DNA from: Mangifera indica | Lineage: Eukaryota > Streptophyta > Magnoliopsida > Sapindales > Anacardiaceae | Assembly: GCF_011075055.1 (NCBI RefSeq) | Contig: NW_025401146.1 | Location: 124,001-188,000, forward strand | Direction of reading: 5' to 3' | Length of the DNA: 64,000 nt | Shown: positions 1 to 12,515 of the stretch, piece after piece | Layout: the number at the start of each line of letters is the position of its first letter | How positions within the stretch are numbered: position 1 is the stretch's first letter | Notes under the pieces: model-generated | The model's input: the letters and a program-made list of their open reading frames with translations, nothing else | The model's database searches: none | What the model was told of the DNA's origin: nothing | Program-made: the position numbers and the translations under genes

Positions 1-253
1 ATAAATTAATAGAAGTTCTTAAAATTATATTTTTTGATATTATGATATATTTTGGGTGTCACACTCAAATTACTAAAATATACGAAAGTGCTCAATTGTT
101 TTTTATCTTTGCGTCCAAAGCCAGAAGGACTGATAAACAAATAGAGCTCTTAGGTCCCAAAAATCGGAAAATGTGAATCCATTTCAAAATCAAACCCAAG
201 CCTTGAAATCGTTGAGTTTGATGCCAAAAAATCCAGTCAAGTTGTGCAAAACC

Positions 254-1303
254 ATGGCTACATTACCAATTGCAGTATTCCCCTTATCAATTCGCCTTAT
301 AATTCTTCAAATACTAACCCTAATTGCAGTTCCCATTTCCTCAATCACTCTGCAAACCCTATCTAATAATCCCCATTTCGATCGCGGAACTGCCCTTCTT
401 GGTGATGCCCAGGTCGTCAAAGACAAATCCCACGTGCAGCTCGTGAATCCAAGAGCTTCAAGTTCTGGTCTTTTGATCCGCACCGAGCCATTCAAGTTTC
501 TTGATCCAAAGGGCTCTAAACAGACGTCGTTTTCCACGGAATTCTCGTTTTCAATATCTCACGGTAATGTTGATGGCGTTGCTTTTGTTGTTTTTCCCTA
601 TAATCCTGAATATAAATTTGTGGGTCAAGGCCCATTTGGGGTTTTAAGTGAAAAAAAGTATTTTGCTATTGAATATGACACTAAAATGGATGAGAATGTG
701 GGTGATTTGAATGCAAATCATGTGGGTGTTGATGTTAATAGTCTTGTTTCAGAGGCTGTTAGTAATATTTCATCGTTTAATTTAGTGTTAAACAACGGGG
801 AAAAGCTTAAATCTTGGATTGATTATGATTCGATCTCAAAAAGAATTGAAGTCAGGTTGAGCAAATTTGGTGAGAGAAGGCCATATGATCCCATTGTTGC
901 GCATGAGATTGATTTGGTCAAAATGTGGGGAAATCAAGATGTTTTTGTTGGTATAGTCGGAAGCAATGGCGATTCAGAACAAACTAGTAGTGTGTACTCC
1001 TGGAACCTTAGGTTGAGAAACTTTCCACATTGGTTGCATTCATTGCCAGCGGATCCACGGGCTCATGAGCATGGTGATAGGTTTAGATATCATAAGAGGG
1101 GTGTTTGTCCTCTTAAATTTCTTGCTGGCTTGATCTTTGCAACTGGTTGTGGAGCTTTGTTGGCGTTTGCGGTGCTATTTGCCTGGGCGATTGTGAATAG
1201 ACAGACAGAAATACCTACTGAGTATCATGTGCATCCAGTGAATTTCAAGTATGAGAAGATTGAAGTAATTGTAGAGGAAGATGGTAAGGGTGTTAAGAAT
1301 TAG
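254..1303 (+). CDS. L-type lectin-domain membrane protein lacking a kinase
   Basis: Single-exon gene of 349 residues. The reading frame stays open upstream, but the first good ATG contexts are at 221 and 254; I chose 254 because it is followed directly by a hydrophobic signal peptide (about residues 1-30). The legume-lectin beta-sandwich fills about residues 35-280: the core strand VDGVAFVVFP keeps the Asp of the usual D-G-x-A-F element, and FAIEYDT plus NHVGVDVNS match the metal/sugar-binding loops. A single hydrophobic helix near residues 295-325 (FLAGLIFATGCGALLAFAV) is followed by a tail of about 35 residues with no kinase domain. Known relatives are plasma-membrane lectins related to LecRKs. 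Likely binds glycans or extracellular ligands at the cell surface; without a kinase it would need a partner to signal. The family is secure, the ligand unknown. Confidence 0.88.
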   Translation: MATLPIAVFPLSIRLIILQILTLIAVPISSITLQTLSNNPHFDRGTALLGDAQVVKDKSHVQLVNPRASSSGLLIRTEPFKFLDPKGSKQTSFSTEFSFSISHGNVDGVAFVVFPYNPEYKFVGQGPFGVLSEKKYFAIEYDTKMDENVGDLNANHVGVDVNSLVSEAVSNISSFNLVLNNGEKLKSWIDYDSISKRIEVRLSKFGERRPYDPIVAHEIDLVKMWGNQDVFVGIVGSNGDSEQTSSVYSWNLRLRNFPHWLHSLPADPRAHEHGDRFRYHKRGVCPLKFLAGLIFATGCGALLAFAVLFAWAIVNRQTEIPTEYHVHPVNFKYEKIEVIVEEDGKGVKN

Positions 1304-1944
1304 AACATATTATGATGTTTTGTTGTGACTTTATGTTCTTGTTATCGTTACTAACTACATTGAACTATGATGTTCTTGTTGTGCAAGTTGTAGCGCCCCA
1401 TGAACTATCCTTTTGATGTATAATGAAGTGTATGATCGCTTGCCATTATCTAGTTGTTGTGGTTGATAGATTTTGTATGATTCTCTCATAATGCTTGACT
1501 GTTAGTTATATTATATCAATTAGAAACTTATCTGGGCAAGAGCGAGGGCAAGGACAAGGAGTTGAGGAACAGAGGCAAGGCTAAGGAGAATTGCTATGGA
1601 GCAAACTCAACATAAGCATTGTATAGCAATAATAGTATATAGATAAATTTGTCTTTTAATGCATTGAGCATCCAAGTGATTAGTGGTCCTGGTTGTTAAT
1701 ATGTGTTTATGTTTGTAGGTAAGGACATATTATAGTTCATAATCGGATAACTTTGCATCAGTTTTAAGTAAAATGGGTCAAAATTTTATGCAATCAGCTA
1801 TAAATTTTAAATCATTGTGGCTTGGCTCTTTTGTTTCCTCACTGGATTTTGCTAGCAGCATAACAAGTATATTTTCTCCTTCCTCTATGGGAGACCGAGC
1901 TGTGAGTAATATTTTTTATATGTATATATATAATGGTGGGTATT

Positions 1945-2100
1945 AGTGGATATAAACATGTTGATGTGTTATTGTGTGATTGGATGATATAATTGTTTAT
2001 TTTATTTTAAATTTAAAATTACTTTATTATATGATAATATTTCGGTTTGTTTACTTGAGTTAATACTATATAAAGCATTATACACATTCATTATTCATGC
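1945..2100. repeat. MITE-like AT-rich palindrome, copy 1
   Basis: Imperfect inverted repeat: a left arm with GTGTGATTGGATGATA and a right arm reading TTATTATATGATAATAT, flanking a core of the TTATTTTAAATTTAAAATTA type. The same arms and core recur at several other places in this window, which is the main reason to call it a dispersed element. Ends are not sharply defined. Confidence 0.45.
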
Positions 2101-3888
2101 AAATATTTGACTCTTTGAAGAACCCTAAATAATTATAAGTGGATGTGCTTGTTTCAACGAGAAGATGTTGTTCTTTTAATATTGACAGATCATAGATACT
2201 GACAGCCCAACCACCTATTTGCAAGTAACACGTCTTCCATCTCTATCGCAGTCTCATGTCCAGGGTTGGTTTAGTTTGAAATAAAACTTTTGCCACGTTC
2301 TTTACTTCATTTTCTATGCAATAATATTAAGGCGGCAGTAGCACCGGCAAATTTAGGCATCTGTCAAGACTTGTGAATAAAGTAGGATGTGTCTAGGTCT
2401 CACAAGGAGACCTATGGCGCTGGCACGGTATGTAAAATAATTAAAAAAACGAAGGGTAAAGAAGAGAAAAGAAATAGGAGACATGATAGGTGCGTAGATG
2501 AAAGTCACAAGGAAGAGCAAAGGGTGAGACAGAGAGCGATGGGGGGTTGTTTTGAACTGTGAAATGATGTGATTCAACATTAAACATGGAAAGAAACGGA
2601 CTTGGGTCTTTTGGATTATGCAAAGCATGTGCACTGACCCACAAAAAGCCTTTGAAGGCATGACACGTAATGTTATGGGTCTTGAGGTATGGTGGGTTAA
2701 CATACCGTGTCAAGGTCGTAATTTAATGGGTCTTGGCACAACCTGTAACTTGTCAAGCCTTGCTATTTTAAGCACGGCATGACTCAGTCCACTACGCTAT
2801 CTACAATAATGCAATCTTCTTAAACACGAATTATCAGACAATTCTGCGCAAATGAATATTCTCACACAAAAGCCATTTGGGCAAAAGGGTAGCCATAGAC
2901 GGCTAAAATTCTTACCAATAAACTACGAATTTATCTTGTTTGAAAGCATTTTAAATTAAGTAGTCAAATATTTTGTAAATTGTCTAAAATAAGTTATTGC
3001 AATTCGCACCCAAGGTTTAGTGTAAAAATACTTTTGCATCTCTTTTTAGGCATAAATCAGAAATTCTCACTTAAAAACACACAATCTTGTTTGATCTAGT
3101 GTCCCCTGATGTTCTGGGTGTGAATGGAGATTTTCAAAACAAGATTTACTCACAATTGAAAACAAAAAAGAAAAAGAAAAAATAGAAACAAGAAGAAGAA
3201 CAGAAAAAGACAAGATATATTCAATTGTCTTCTTAAATTGCTAACCTTATTACCTCTCTCACCCATAACTCACGATATTCCTAAATTTAAGAAATTAAGA
3301 TTCAAGTTTGATACAATTCTAGGTAGATAGGAAAACCAATTTTTTATTTCTTTAATTTGAGAAAATGAAAAAAACAAATTTGCCTTTCCCCTATGAATTT
3401 TCTATTAATGGCGTTAGTTTTAGAAAAAAAAAAAAAAAACTATGATTTATGTATTCAACCTATGAGAAATTGCTTTTAGACTAAATCTTAGGTGAAAAAT
3501 ATTAATCATACCACAAAATAACAAGATACATTACATCCACCGTTGAGTGTTGGGTGTGAATCAATTCTTTCCCTCTTTTGATATTGAAATTTGTATGAAA
3601 GTGTCATTATCGAATGGTGTCAACTTGGTTAAAGAAAGCTATTTAATGGTGACCATCCAGAGTGGCAAATATGGTCTAATCGTTTGACTCTCGATTCTCA
3701 AATATCAATAAAAATAAGGCCTTTAGATATTCCATTGGGAAAGTACAAAGGTCAATTTCAATTTCAACTGCCAACATTGACATTATTATCGATGGTCCAG
3801 TCCTTTTTAAGCACTGTGCACAAAATTATCTAAATCATTAAAAATCTATTATTAAATAAGGGTCGGTTGGATATTATTTAAAAATTAA

Positions 3889-3891
<3 letters not shown>

Positions 3892-3942
<51 letters not shown>
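3892..3942. repeat. Compound (TA)n(CA)n microsatellite
   Basis: About 17 AT units followed directly by about 8 AC units. It lies roughly 540 bases upstream of the transporter start codon. Confidence 0.95.
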
Positions 3943-4483
3943 TCTTGTTTTATAGATGCATCATCTTCTGAAAGACCAAAAATCAAATACTTGTACGCTT
4001 TGTATTTCTTGATACAGATAAGCTCTAATATATTTAATTTTATTTCTAAAAATAATAATAATACTTAGATAAGGGCAATTTTGTCTAACCGTATTTTAAT
4101 GTTTATTTTTGTATACTCATGAAGTGTTTGCCACTCTTTAGGAGCCCCTAAAGAAAACCTTTTTTTAATTAATCACCCTATTAACCAACTAACAGCGCCA
4201 ATGGAGAAAACGCCTGCTCTCTTATTCGCGTCTGATTCTCTCTGTAACTTGAAAATTAAAAAAAACAAAAAAACAAGGCAGGAAAAAAGATTCCCTAGTT
4301 TTTCCAAATTTGGAAGAGTTATTGGAATCTGTTGGCTGTGATTAATCGGTAAAAGATTTGCATTAATATTGTTGCGTATATAAATAGGAGAGCTTTGAAG
4401 AAAACAGGCTGGAGGAGTTAAATATCTCTGAAGAGGAAGAGAGTTCTGCGCTCTTGGTTGGGGAAAGAAACCAAGAGCAGAGA

Positions 4484-7400
4484 ATGGAGGGTGGTAATAG
4501 TAGTGAAGCAGGGGATTCGTATTGTGGGAAAGTGCATGATGAACCTCTTGAGGTTCCTGAAACCGCCCATCAGATTAGTACTGGTTAGTATTACCCTCTT
4601 TGATTTTTCTCGGTTGTTTTTGTTCCAATACTTTGCCTTGTGTTGTTTGATGGAAATTGCATTTTGTTTGTGATAATGCCTTTATTAAATGTTAAAGTTA
4701 AAACTTTCATTGAAGATATTGAGATTTTATTGGGCTTTATCTTGCTCTGATTCATGGAGTTTAATTTGGATTTGGAAAGTGGGAATTGTGTGAAAGCTGA
4801 AATTTTTGTTGAAGAAATGGAGATTTTCTTGCCTTTTCTGCGGTTTGTTCTGAAATGGGATTGAATGCACTTTCTATTTTCTGTGGACAAAAATGAGTTT
4901 TTTGACCTTTTGGTTTTATGAAAGATATCATTATTTGGATTATCTGGGACCGAAGAAGGTTTTTAATTGATAAGCGACTTTAGTTAGATCATGATTCCTA
5001 AGAATTTTTGTTGTTTGTTGTATGAACTTTACATGATTGATAATTTGTGGTTTACTTGATGAAAATGGTAATCTAAAATTCATCAGTGTGCTTTTTACAC
5101 ATCTTTTCTGTAATGTATCTCCATCTCCCTGACCTTCTCTTGAAAATGTAAGAAAAAAGGCTCTAAATTTCTGGGTAATATTTGTATTTGGGTAATTGCA
5201 GTTAGCCTAATTTAGTGTTGTATTATTGTTCTTATACTCATCATATCTAATACCTTGGAAATTCTAGATTCATGGTTTCAAGTTGGTTTCGTCCTCACTA
5301 CCGGTATAAACAGTGCATATGTATTGGGATACTCTGGAGCTGTGATGGTCCCTCTGGGCTGGATATTTGGTGTAATAGCTTTAATTGTAGCAACATCAAT
5401 ATCACTTGATGCAAATATTCTTGTTGCCAAGCTTCATGAATTTGGGGGCAAGAGGCATATCCGATACAGGGATCTTGCTGGACATATATATGGTATAAGT
5501 AGAGAGTGAAGAATTGGAAACTTCTACTATAAAAATTATTTTCACTTAGATTGTGTATGATGACTTATAATATATAATATAACCAGATGCTAATCAGCTA
5601 AAATTGGTTTGTGGTTTTCTTTTATTTGAGGAAGGAGAGCTTATTCTCTAACATGGGGATTGCAGTATGTTAATCTTTTCATGATTAACACTGGATATAT
5701 CATTTTGTCTGGTGAGGCACTAAAGGTAAGTTCAAATTCTGGAAACAGGCTTTGTTATATTGAAAACCTTCAAGAAATTTGTAGATTTCCTGATTTGATT
5801 TTGTTTACATCTGCAATGCAGGCCGCCTATGTTCTTTACTGGGATGACCACGCTATGAAGCTTCCATACTTCATTGCCATTGCTGGGTTTGTATGTGCCG
5901 TGTTTGCCATAGGAATACCCCATCTATCAGCTCTTGGAGTTTGGCTAGGAGTTTCGACATTCTTTTCCATGGTGTATATTGTTATAGCAATTCTGTTATC
6001 AGTTCAAGATGGTAAGTTGTGATCCTACAATGTTTGTGCCAAATTAGCGAAAACCAAGCACTTTTTGAAATCAAACCAGTCTGAACCTGTCAAGTGCTGT
6101 AAAATGAAACTTGCTACAAGTGATCTGCTGCATTAGCAGCTAGGGCAACATTGCCAATTTCATACCCCAGTAGGCACCTGGGAATCAGAATATTTTATTA
6201 TTAAAAGACCTTCTTTTGTTTCATTACAGTAGTATTTCGAATGATCTTCAACTTAGAATATATAATAACATGCTTATATTATCTAACACTTTATGGGTAA
6301 CATGTGCACTGTGCATTGGGAATTTTGTTCAGTTTTTACTTAAATTGGGCCACTGATATATCATTGTTTGTTTTTCTTGCTTGTTCAAGTTGATGATTTT
6401 TTGGTGTTGAATTGGTATTAATTATCCCTGCACTACTATAGGTATCAAATCTCCACCTCGAGATTATAGCATCCCTGGATCAACTACAAGCAAAATCTTT
6501 ACGACAATTGGATCATGTGCTAGCGTTGTGTTTGCATTTAATACTGGAATGCTTCCAGAAATACAGGTTGGCCAACAATTAAAACAATGAGTTTTCACTG
6601 AAAATTAATATTTTTCACATTTTAAACAAAATAATTTAGGTTAACTTATAAGGAGGCCTTTTTTTTCTTTTTGGTAATTAACTTGTATGCAGGCTTGCTA
6701 TGGATTAATTCTTCTGTACATTTGTTATATGTATAAGAGTATCTTGGGCTCTTTTTGTGGCTTAAGTTTCTTAATATTCTTATGAGTAAATAGTGATAGC
6801 TTGAATTGTAGGTAAACTTCTAGTTACCTCTGACTTCACATATGGTGGATATTGATATCTTGGTACTTACCCCAGGTACTAGGATGTAGAATGTTGTGTA
6901 CATTTATCTTGTGCATATACATCTTTCAATCTTTGCCTCCAAAACTTACTGTTCTCAATTATAATGTTTCTTGCATTAGGCAACAATAAGGCAGCCTGTC
7001 GTTGAGAACATGTTGAAATCTTTGTACTTCCAATTCTCAGTCGGAGTTCTACCTTTATATGCTGTGACATTTGCCGGTTACTGGGCTTATGGATCCAATA
7101 CATCAACCTATTTGCTCAACAGTGTCAATGGTCCAGTTTGGATGAAGACTGCAGCCAATATTGCTGCTTTCCTCCAATCTGTCATTGCTTTGCATGTATT
7201 TATCTTCATCTGTGACTTTCACTTTCAAAATCAATCCATCTTTTTCCATTACTAATACAGTTTCTCCACAATCTTGCAGATATTTGCAAGTCCAACGTAT
7301 GAGTACTTGGATACAAGGTTTGGAATTAGAGGAAGTGCACTGGCAGCTGGTAACTTATCGTTCAGAATTGCAGTAAGAGGCGGCTACCTAACTATCAACA

Positions 7401-7657
7401 CATTCATCGCTGCACTTCTGCCATTCATTGGTGATTTCATGAGCCTTACAGGGGCCATCAGTACATTCCCTTTGACATTTATTCTTGCAAATCACATGTA
7501 CCTTGTTGCGAAGAAGACCAAACTGTCTAGTTTGGGAAAGTTATGGCGTTGGTTTAATGTTTGTTTCTTTGGTTGCCTGGCTGTCACTGCAGCAATTGCT
7601 GCATTGAGACTCATTGCTGTAGATTCAAAAACTTACCATGTGTTTGCTGATCTATAA
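4484..7657 (+). CDS. PROT1: Proline/compatible-solute transporter (ProT family, AAAP)
   Basis: Seven coding exons: 4484-4583, 5268-5492, 5631-5725, 5822-6011, 6442-6566, 6980-7195, 7280-7657, all with GT/AG borders and consistent phase, giving 442 residues, the usual ProT length. Diagnostic stretches are [73 protein letters not shown] and [19 protein letters not shown], spread over about ten membrane helices. Members of this family are plasma-membrane proton symporters for proline, glycine betaine and GABA. Start chosen at the ATG that gives the acidic N-terminus [10 protein letters not shown]; the overlapping frame beginning at 4458 is a shadow. Arabidopsis ProT1 (At2g39890, from memory) lies next to WLIM2a, as a relative does here, supporting orthology to the ProT1/2 group. 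No defects seen. Confidence 0.95.
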
Positions 7658-10600
7658 CTTGATTCCTCATCAAGTTTTTGTTGCTTATTTATAAACAACA
7701 GAATAATGGTTACTTATTGTTAGGACCCATAAAAAGGTGGGAAATGGATAGTTATGAAGGTATTTATGAGCAAGAATAAGAGTGGGAAACATGAGCAGTT
7801 ATGAAGGCAGTTTATAGAGGTAGTCATAGGCAAGTATAAGAGGGAAATTTCGGAAGGGAGGCAAGGATTAATTGGGTTTTGCTTGGGTAACATTTACCAA
7901 TTGATGTAGATAGTATAGCTTCACAAATGTTTGACTAATTAAGCGGAGATTCTGATCTCTCAAATACCAAAATAGAGAGGGGAAATTATTGATTCTTCAT
8001 TCCCCTTTTCATTACTGTTTTGTTTGTAAAGGAATAGCAGCTCTTATCCATTTTAAAGCTATTTTTATCAAAAATTTGTCAGGTTCTTTAGACTTATCCA
8101 TTATGGGTGAGCAAAATAATCGAACTGAAACTGGAATTGTCAAGTATTTGACTTTTAATTTCGATTCTTACTTAGAACTAGTCGACCTTGCATAGATTTT
8201 GGTTCTGGTTCCAAATCCACCTCTAAGACAAAAATTGATCAAGTAACCCAGGAAGGACACTTCTATAAAAATTGACAACATAGTGTGAGAAGTGAGGTAC
8301 AATTCATACACACATAAGATGAAGCTGTACAATTTTAATTAGAGTTTTGGCAAGTGACAGGCCTTGTTGGAGTATAAGGACAAAATGTTGAGAATGCAAC
8401 TCTGCAGGGTTCAAAGTAAAGATCTAGAAATTGATGGGTTGATTATTAATTCTGTAAAGGCCAAATATCTGTGCGAAAAGTTATTGGTTCATTTTAAATA
8501 AAAAAGGCTTCTTCTTCTAGAAGCGTCTTCTCTCTCATCTCGCCCTTTCTTTTTCTCTCGATCAGGGTTTTTAGGTCATTATTTTATCGTTCAAATCTGA
8601 ATCTTAGCCTTCATCAGACCTTAACGAGTGTCTCATGGAAATGAAGCCACAACAAAGAAGTGTATTTTAAAGATGCAGAAAAACATACAATCAGCTTTGC
8701 TAGAATTCTCTTCCACACCATTCCATGATATCATTTCTTGGAATTATATAATATGTGGATTTTTATATCTTGTAGGTTCCAAGATTCGATTCTTATTTTT
8801 AAGATTCGACTAATTCTGGTTTCTCAAATTTTTACAAGATATCTGGGTCCGTCATCATTCATATCAAATGTAAAACACAAATTTCAGTCTCTATACATGC
8901 AATTCACAATAAGTAAGAAAATAGAGGTTGTTCTAAATTTTACAATTGATGAATCCCGGTCTTGTCTATATTCTGCAAGTTTAAGGGTTTTAGGATCATG
9001 TTCTCAAATTATCAAATACCATTCCAAGGGGTGAAACACCTGTTATAAGCTTGAAATAGTTGGGATAGTTGTATAATACGTCATCTAAACAATTGTTTCT
9101 AAGGCATGCACTATTATTTATGCAATATCATATCAATCAATATTACTATCATGATCGATTTTTGAGATATGCGATAAGATATTGAATAAACTCAACTAGG
9201 CATAAGAAATAACTATTTTTTTGACTGGATATTTGTTTATCTGATCTTACATTTATTTAATATTTTATATATCCTATAACTAATCTAAATATAGTCAACT
9301 TTCTAATATTTCATTCTAGCCTCTCCATTTCTGGTTTATTTAAGTTTGGTATCTAAAGTAGATAAAGTCACATTTAAGTTCAATTTTATGAAGCTCGAAA
9401 CCATTATCTTAAATTTTGAACATGATTCACTCTATATAACTCAAGACCTCTAGATCTTATGATTTACCTTTATATGTGACATATAAGCTATATGTCATAT
9501 TGACTGTGAGTGGATTTATGACAAATTTAAAATATATTAGGAAACCACACATAAACTAAGATTAGTCTCTAATAACACATTATGGTCATCTAAATAATGA
9601 AGTGTCAACGATAGACAAGAGCATATCAACAATACGATTACTGTAAAATTCGATCATTTCATCAACTTATACCTTTTCAAGATTAAGACACAAAATTTAT
9701 GTTATCTCAAATTACCCTTGCTTTTCATTAGTTGACTTTTGTTACAACGGCCAGATAAAATTTGATTGAGCAAACTATTTTCATAGATTAAGTGATAGCC
9801 AACATATGTTAGTAGACCTAAAAAATATCTACTCTTATACATGAAAGCGGTGAATCCTCTATTGATATATACACCGTAGTCTTCATTTTTTAATATGAAA
9901 AATCATCATCGTTGTGATAATATTTTCTCAAAGATTACGTTAAACTAATGTCAGACTATATCAATCTATGTATACGATGGTTTGGTGACCTCAAATCAAG
10001 AATTATATGTAGCCCTATTGGTTAGAAGATCTGCTTTATAGACACTAACATTCCCATCTATATAAAATTCTTTTGGTAGATTACCTAATGAACATGTTTA
10101 TTCAATATGCATTTATATGTTGCACCATATTCTTAATAAACAACCGTGAGATCTATCACTACATAATGAGGATAGAATCAAAATAAAATTAATGTTCTTA
10201 ATATTATCAACATTGGTAACATTAATTTTATATTGATTTCATCCTTATTATTATATTTTAGTAGAGTTATTCAACATTATGATAGTTCTAATCGTATAAT
10301 CTATCTCTTTAGTCAAAGTAATACTGAGACTATGGATATTTTTATAATTACCAGATGAGTATACAAAATTATTATGATCAGTGACATGAATTAATTCCCT
10401 CATTACGATTTTTCCATGCATCCTAAGAACATTCATTTAATTTAATATGTCACTTTTTATTTACATAAACACGATATTGTCTCCATTAAAAATTGTTATT
10501 TAAAGAGGTTTATAGAAATGAAGACTAGTCGCCAAGTCTAGCTTTCGGAAACTCTACGGCTTTAGAAAACATAACACATTAAGTATTCACGTAACCTTAA

Positions 10601-10720
10601 CCTAATTTAATTTAACATCTTATAAACTACGTTAGATTTTGCAGATTGGATTGATTTTATTTTTGCATATAAATTTATCTTACAACAACAGCCAGAAATA
10701 TTTATACTTGATGACTAACT
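7658..10720. other. Non-coding interval with probable retroelement relics
   Basis: No gene can be supported over about 3 kb. The stretch 7720-8030, with phrases such as TGATCTCTCAAATACCAAAATAGAGAGG, resembles the internal edge of plant LTRs. From 8990 to 10620 it is uniformly AT-rich with short direct and inverted words but no gag/pol reading frame. The short ORFs at 7989, 8628 and 8738 (+) and 10251 (-) show no domain. Confidence 0.5.
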
Positions 10721-12434
10721 TCAATTTCTTAAACTTAATAACCTTCTGTATGGCATTTGTAAGTTTTTGGACTTGTCACATATACAACCAGGATAAGGAT
10801 TTGCATAGAAACTCTCCTCCATTCTTGGAGAATCTGCAATCGTTCTTAGACGTGGTGCTCCCACCCTATCTTCGTGTAAACTCTTAACCTTTGATTCAAA
10901 TGGCTCCCAAGATAGCAAGCCCTCGTCGTAATGATCATTCAGTCTCACAAAATTCCATCTGCAACAATGTTGAAACTTGATTTAGAGATATAGTAAATAA
11001 ATATTTATTTATTATAAATATTATTTTTATAATTTTATCATTAAAATTATTCTAATTGTTAATCCTTTTAATGAAAAAAATTGTAACAATAAACAATAAC
11101 AATACTTTTTTCGTCGTTAAATTTTAACACATTTTCTTTTTATCCAAATTATAAATTTATTTAATTTTGATAAATATAAATAATTAGATACTAAAATTAT
11201 AAAAATAATATTTATTCACTTATTATTCTTTTCTGGCCATTGTCAGTTCTATTTGTAAGTGCATTTCAAAATGTTTTGTTAGAAAGATTAGCACGTGTTA
11301 TGTTAATTCATCACATACTTGTCAGGGCTGATGGTTTTTCGGAAACCTTCGAATTCTCTGTGACCCTTTACGGCCTTGGCCATGTTACCATCGTAAGTGT
11401 AAACAAAAACATCGCTTTCAATGGCTACAATGTAGTCCAAGGCTGCAAGCTGATTCTGGCATTTCCTGAAGAGCTGTAATTCTTCTTCTGTAGCCAAATC
11501 GTAATGAGTAATTACATTTGGATACTTTGCTTTAAGTTCTTGAATCCCATTTTGACCATATATCTCTCCTGCAACTATGTAAATGTTTGTATCGAAAGGA
11601 AATCCAATAGCTTCGAGGAAGACAGCAACCTCTCGAGGGGTCATCGGGCATAGCCCGTTGAGCCTTTTCTCTGTGCTGTTGATCTCTTTGTCCTTCCAGT
11701 GTTGAGTGTTGTATCTCAATATCCGCAGCTCCTTGTCTTCCGCTTCTGTAAGATTGTGACTGCAGCCTGTAAAAGAAAGCATGTCCCTTTCATATCTGCA
11801 AATTTTACACTTCCCAGTTAGCAAGCGAAAAAGTGCATAAAAATTAAACTTGTAATCAGCCATATGTTGTTAAATACCTCAAATGAAGAGCAACATAAGG
11901 AGCATTCAAATTCTTTAGTCTTTGAACCAGTTTGTTTCCAAGCTCTACAATTCTCTCTGAGAAGGCGAGAGCCTGATACATTGCGCGGCAACGAAGCCTT
12001 TGGATTGAAGCGGCAAGACCATTGTTAACAAGGCGAGCGTTAGAATGAGTAAACTGGATAATCCTGTGTTCCTTGAATAGTGGAGCTATCTCATCTCTAT
12101 AATAACTGGCCTACACAAAGTTAACCCATTTGTTTTCAGATTAAGAAGGTATTATCGTGATGTTTATATGTGAGAATTTTGCATACATTGGACCAAGAAA
12201 CTGGGGCAATCTGAATGTGATTTTCTGCTTCCAGTTCTGGTGGGAGGGTCTCCACAATGCTGATATCTTCCTTCAATACTTCCATGAAATGCCTCCAGTT
12301 AAATATGTCTTTAAAATCGCTGCTCCAATTCCAAAAAAAAAAAAGAAAAGATTTGATTTCCCCGGTAAACAATATTATACTTACCCAATTTTGAATTTTA
12401 TTTTATCTTTAATTTAAAATTATTTAATTCCTTG

Positions 12435-12515
<81 letters not shown>

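Larger units (their letters stand above)
1304..4483. other. Intergenic region, AT-rich with repeat relics
   Basis: No gene is supported. It holds the lectin 3' region, a MITE-like palindrome near 1945-2100, a segment at about 2390-2800 with GC-richer phrases such as GGCACGGTATG and AGCACGGCATGACTC that looks like an old repeat, and a compound TA/CA microsatellite near 3892. The last 250 bases are the transporter 5' leader. The minus-strand ORFs at 2353-2713 have no recognisable domain. Confidence 0.6.

Noticed and set aside
2353..2713. Two minus-strand ORFs of 90-116 codons
   Set aside because: Low-complexity, in overlapping frames, within repeat-like DNA.
7989..9034. Short plus-strand ORFs in the 8-9 kb interval
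   Set aside because: No domain, no neighbouring exons, and the region resembles degraded repeat DNA.
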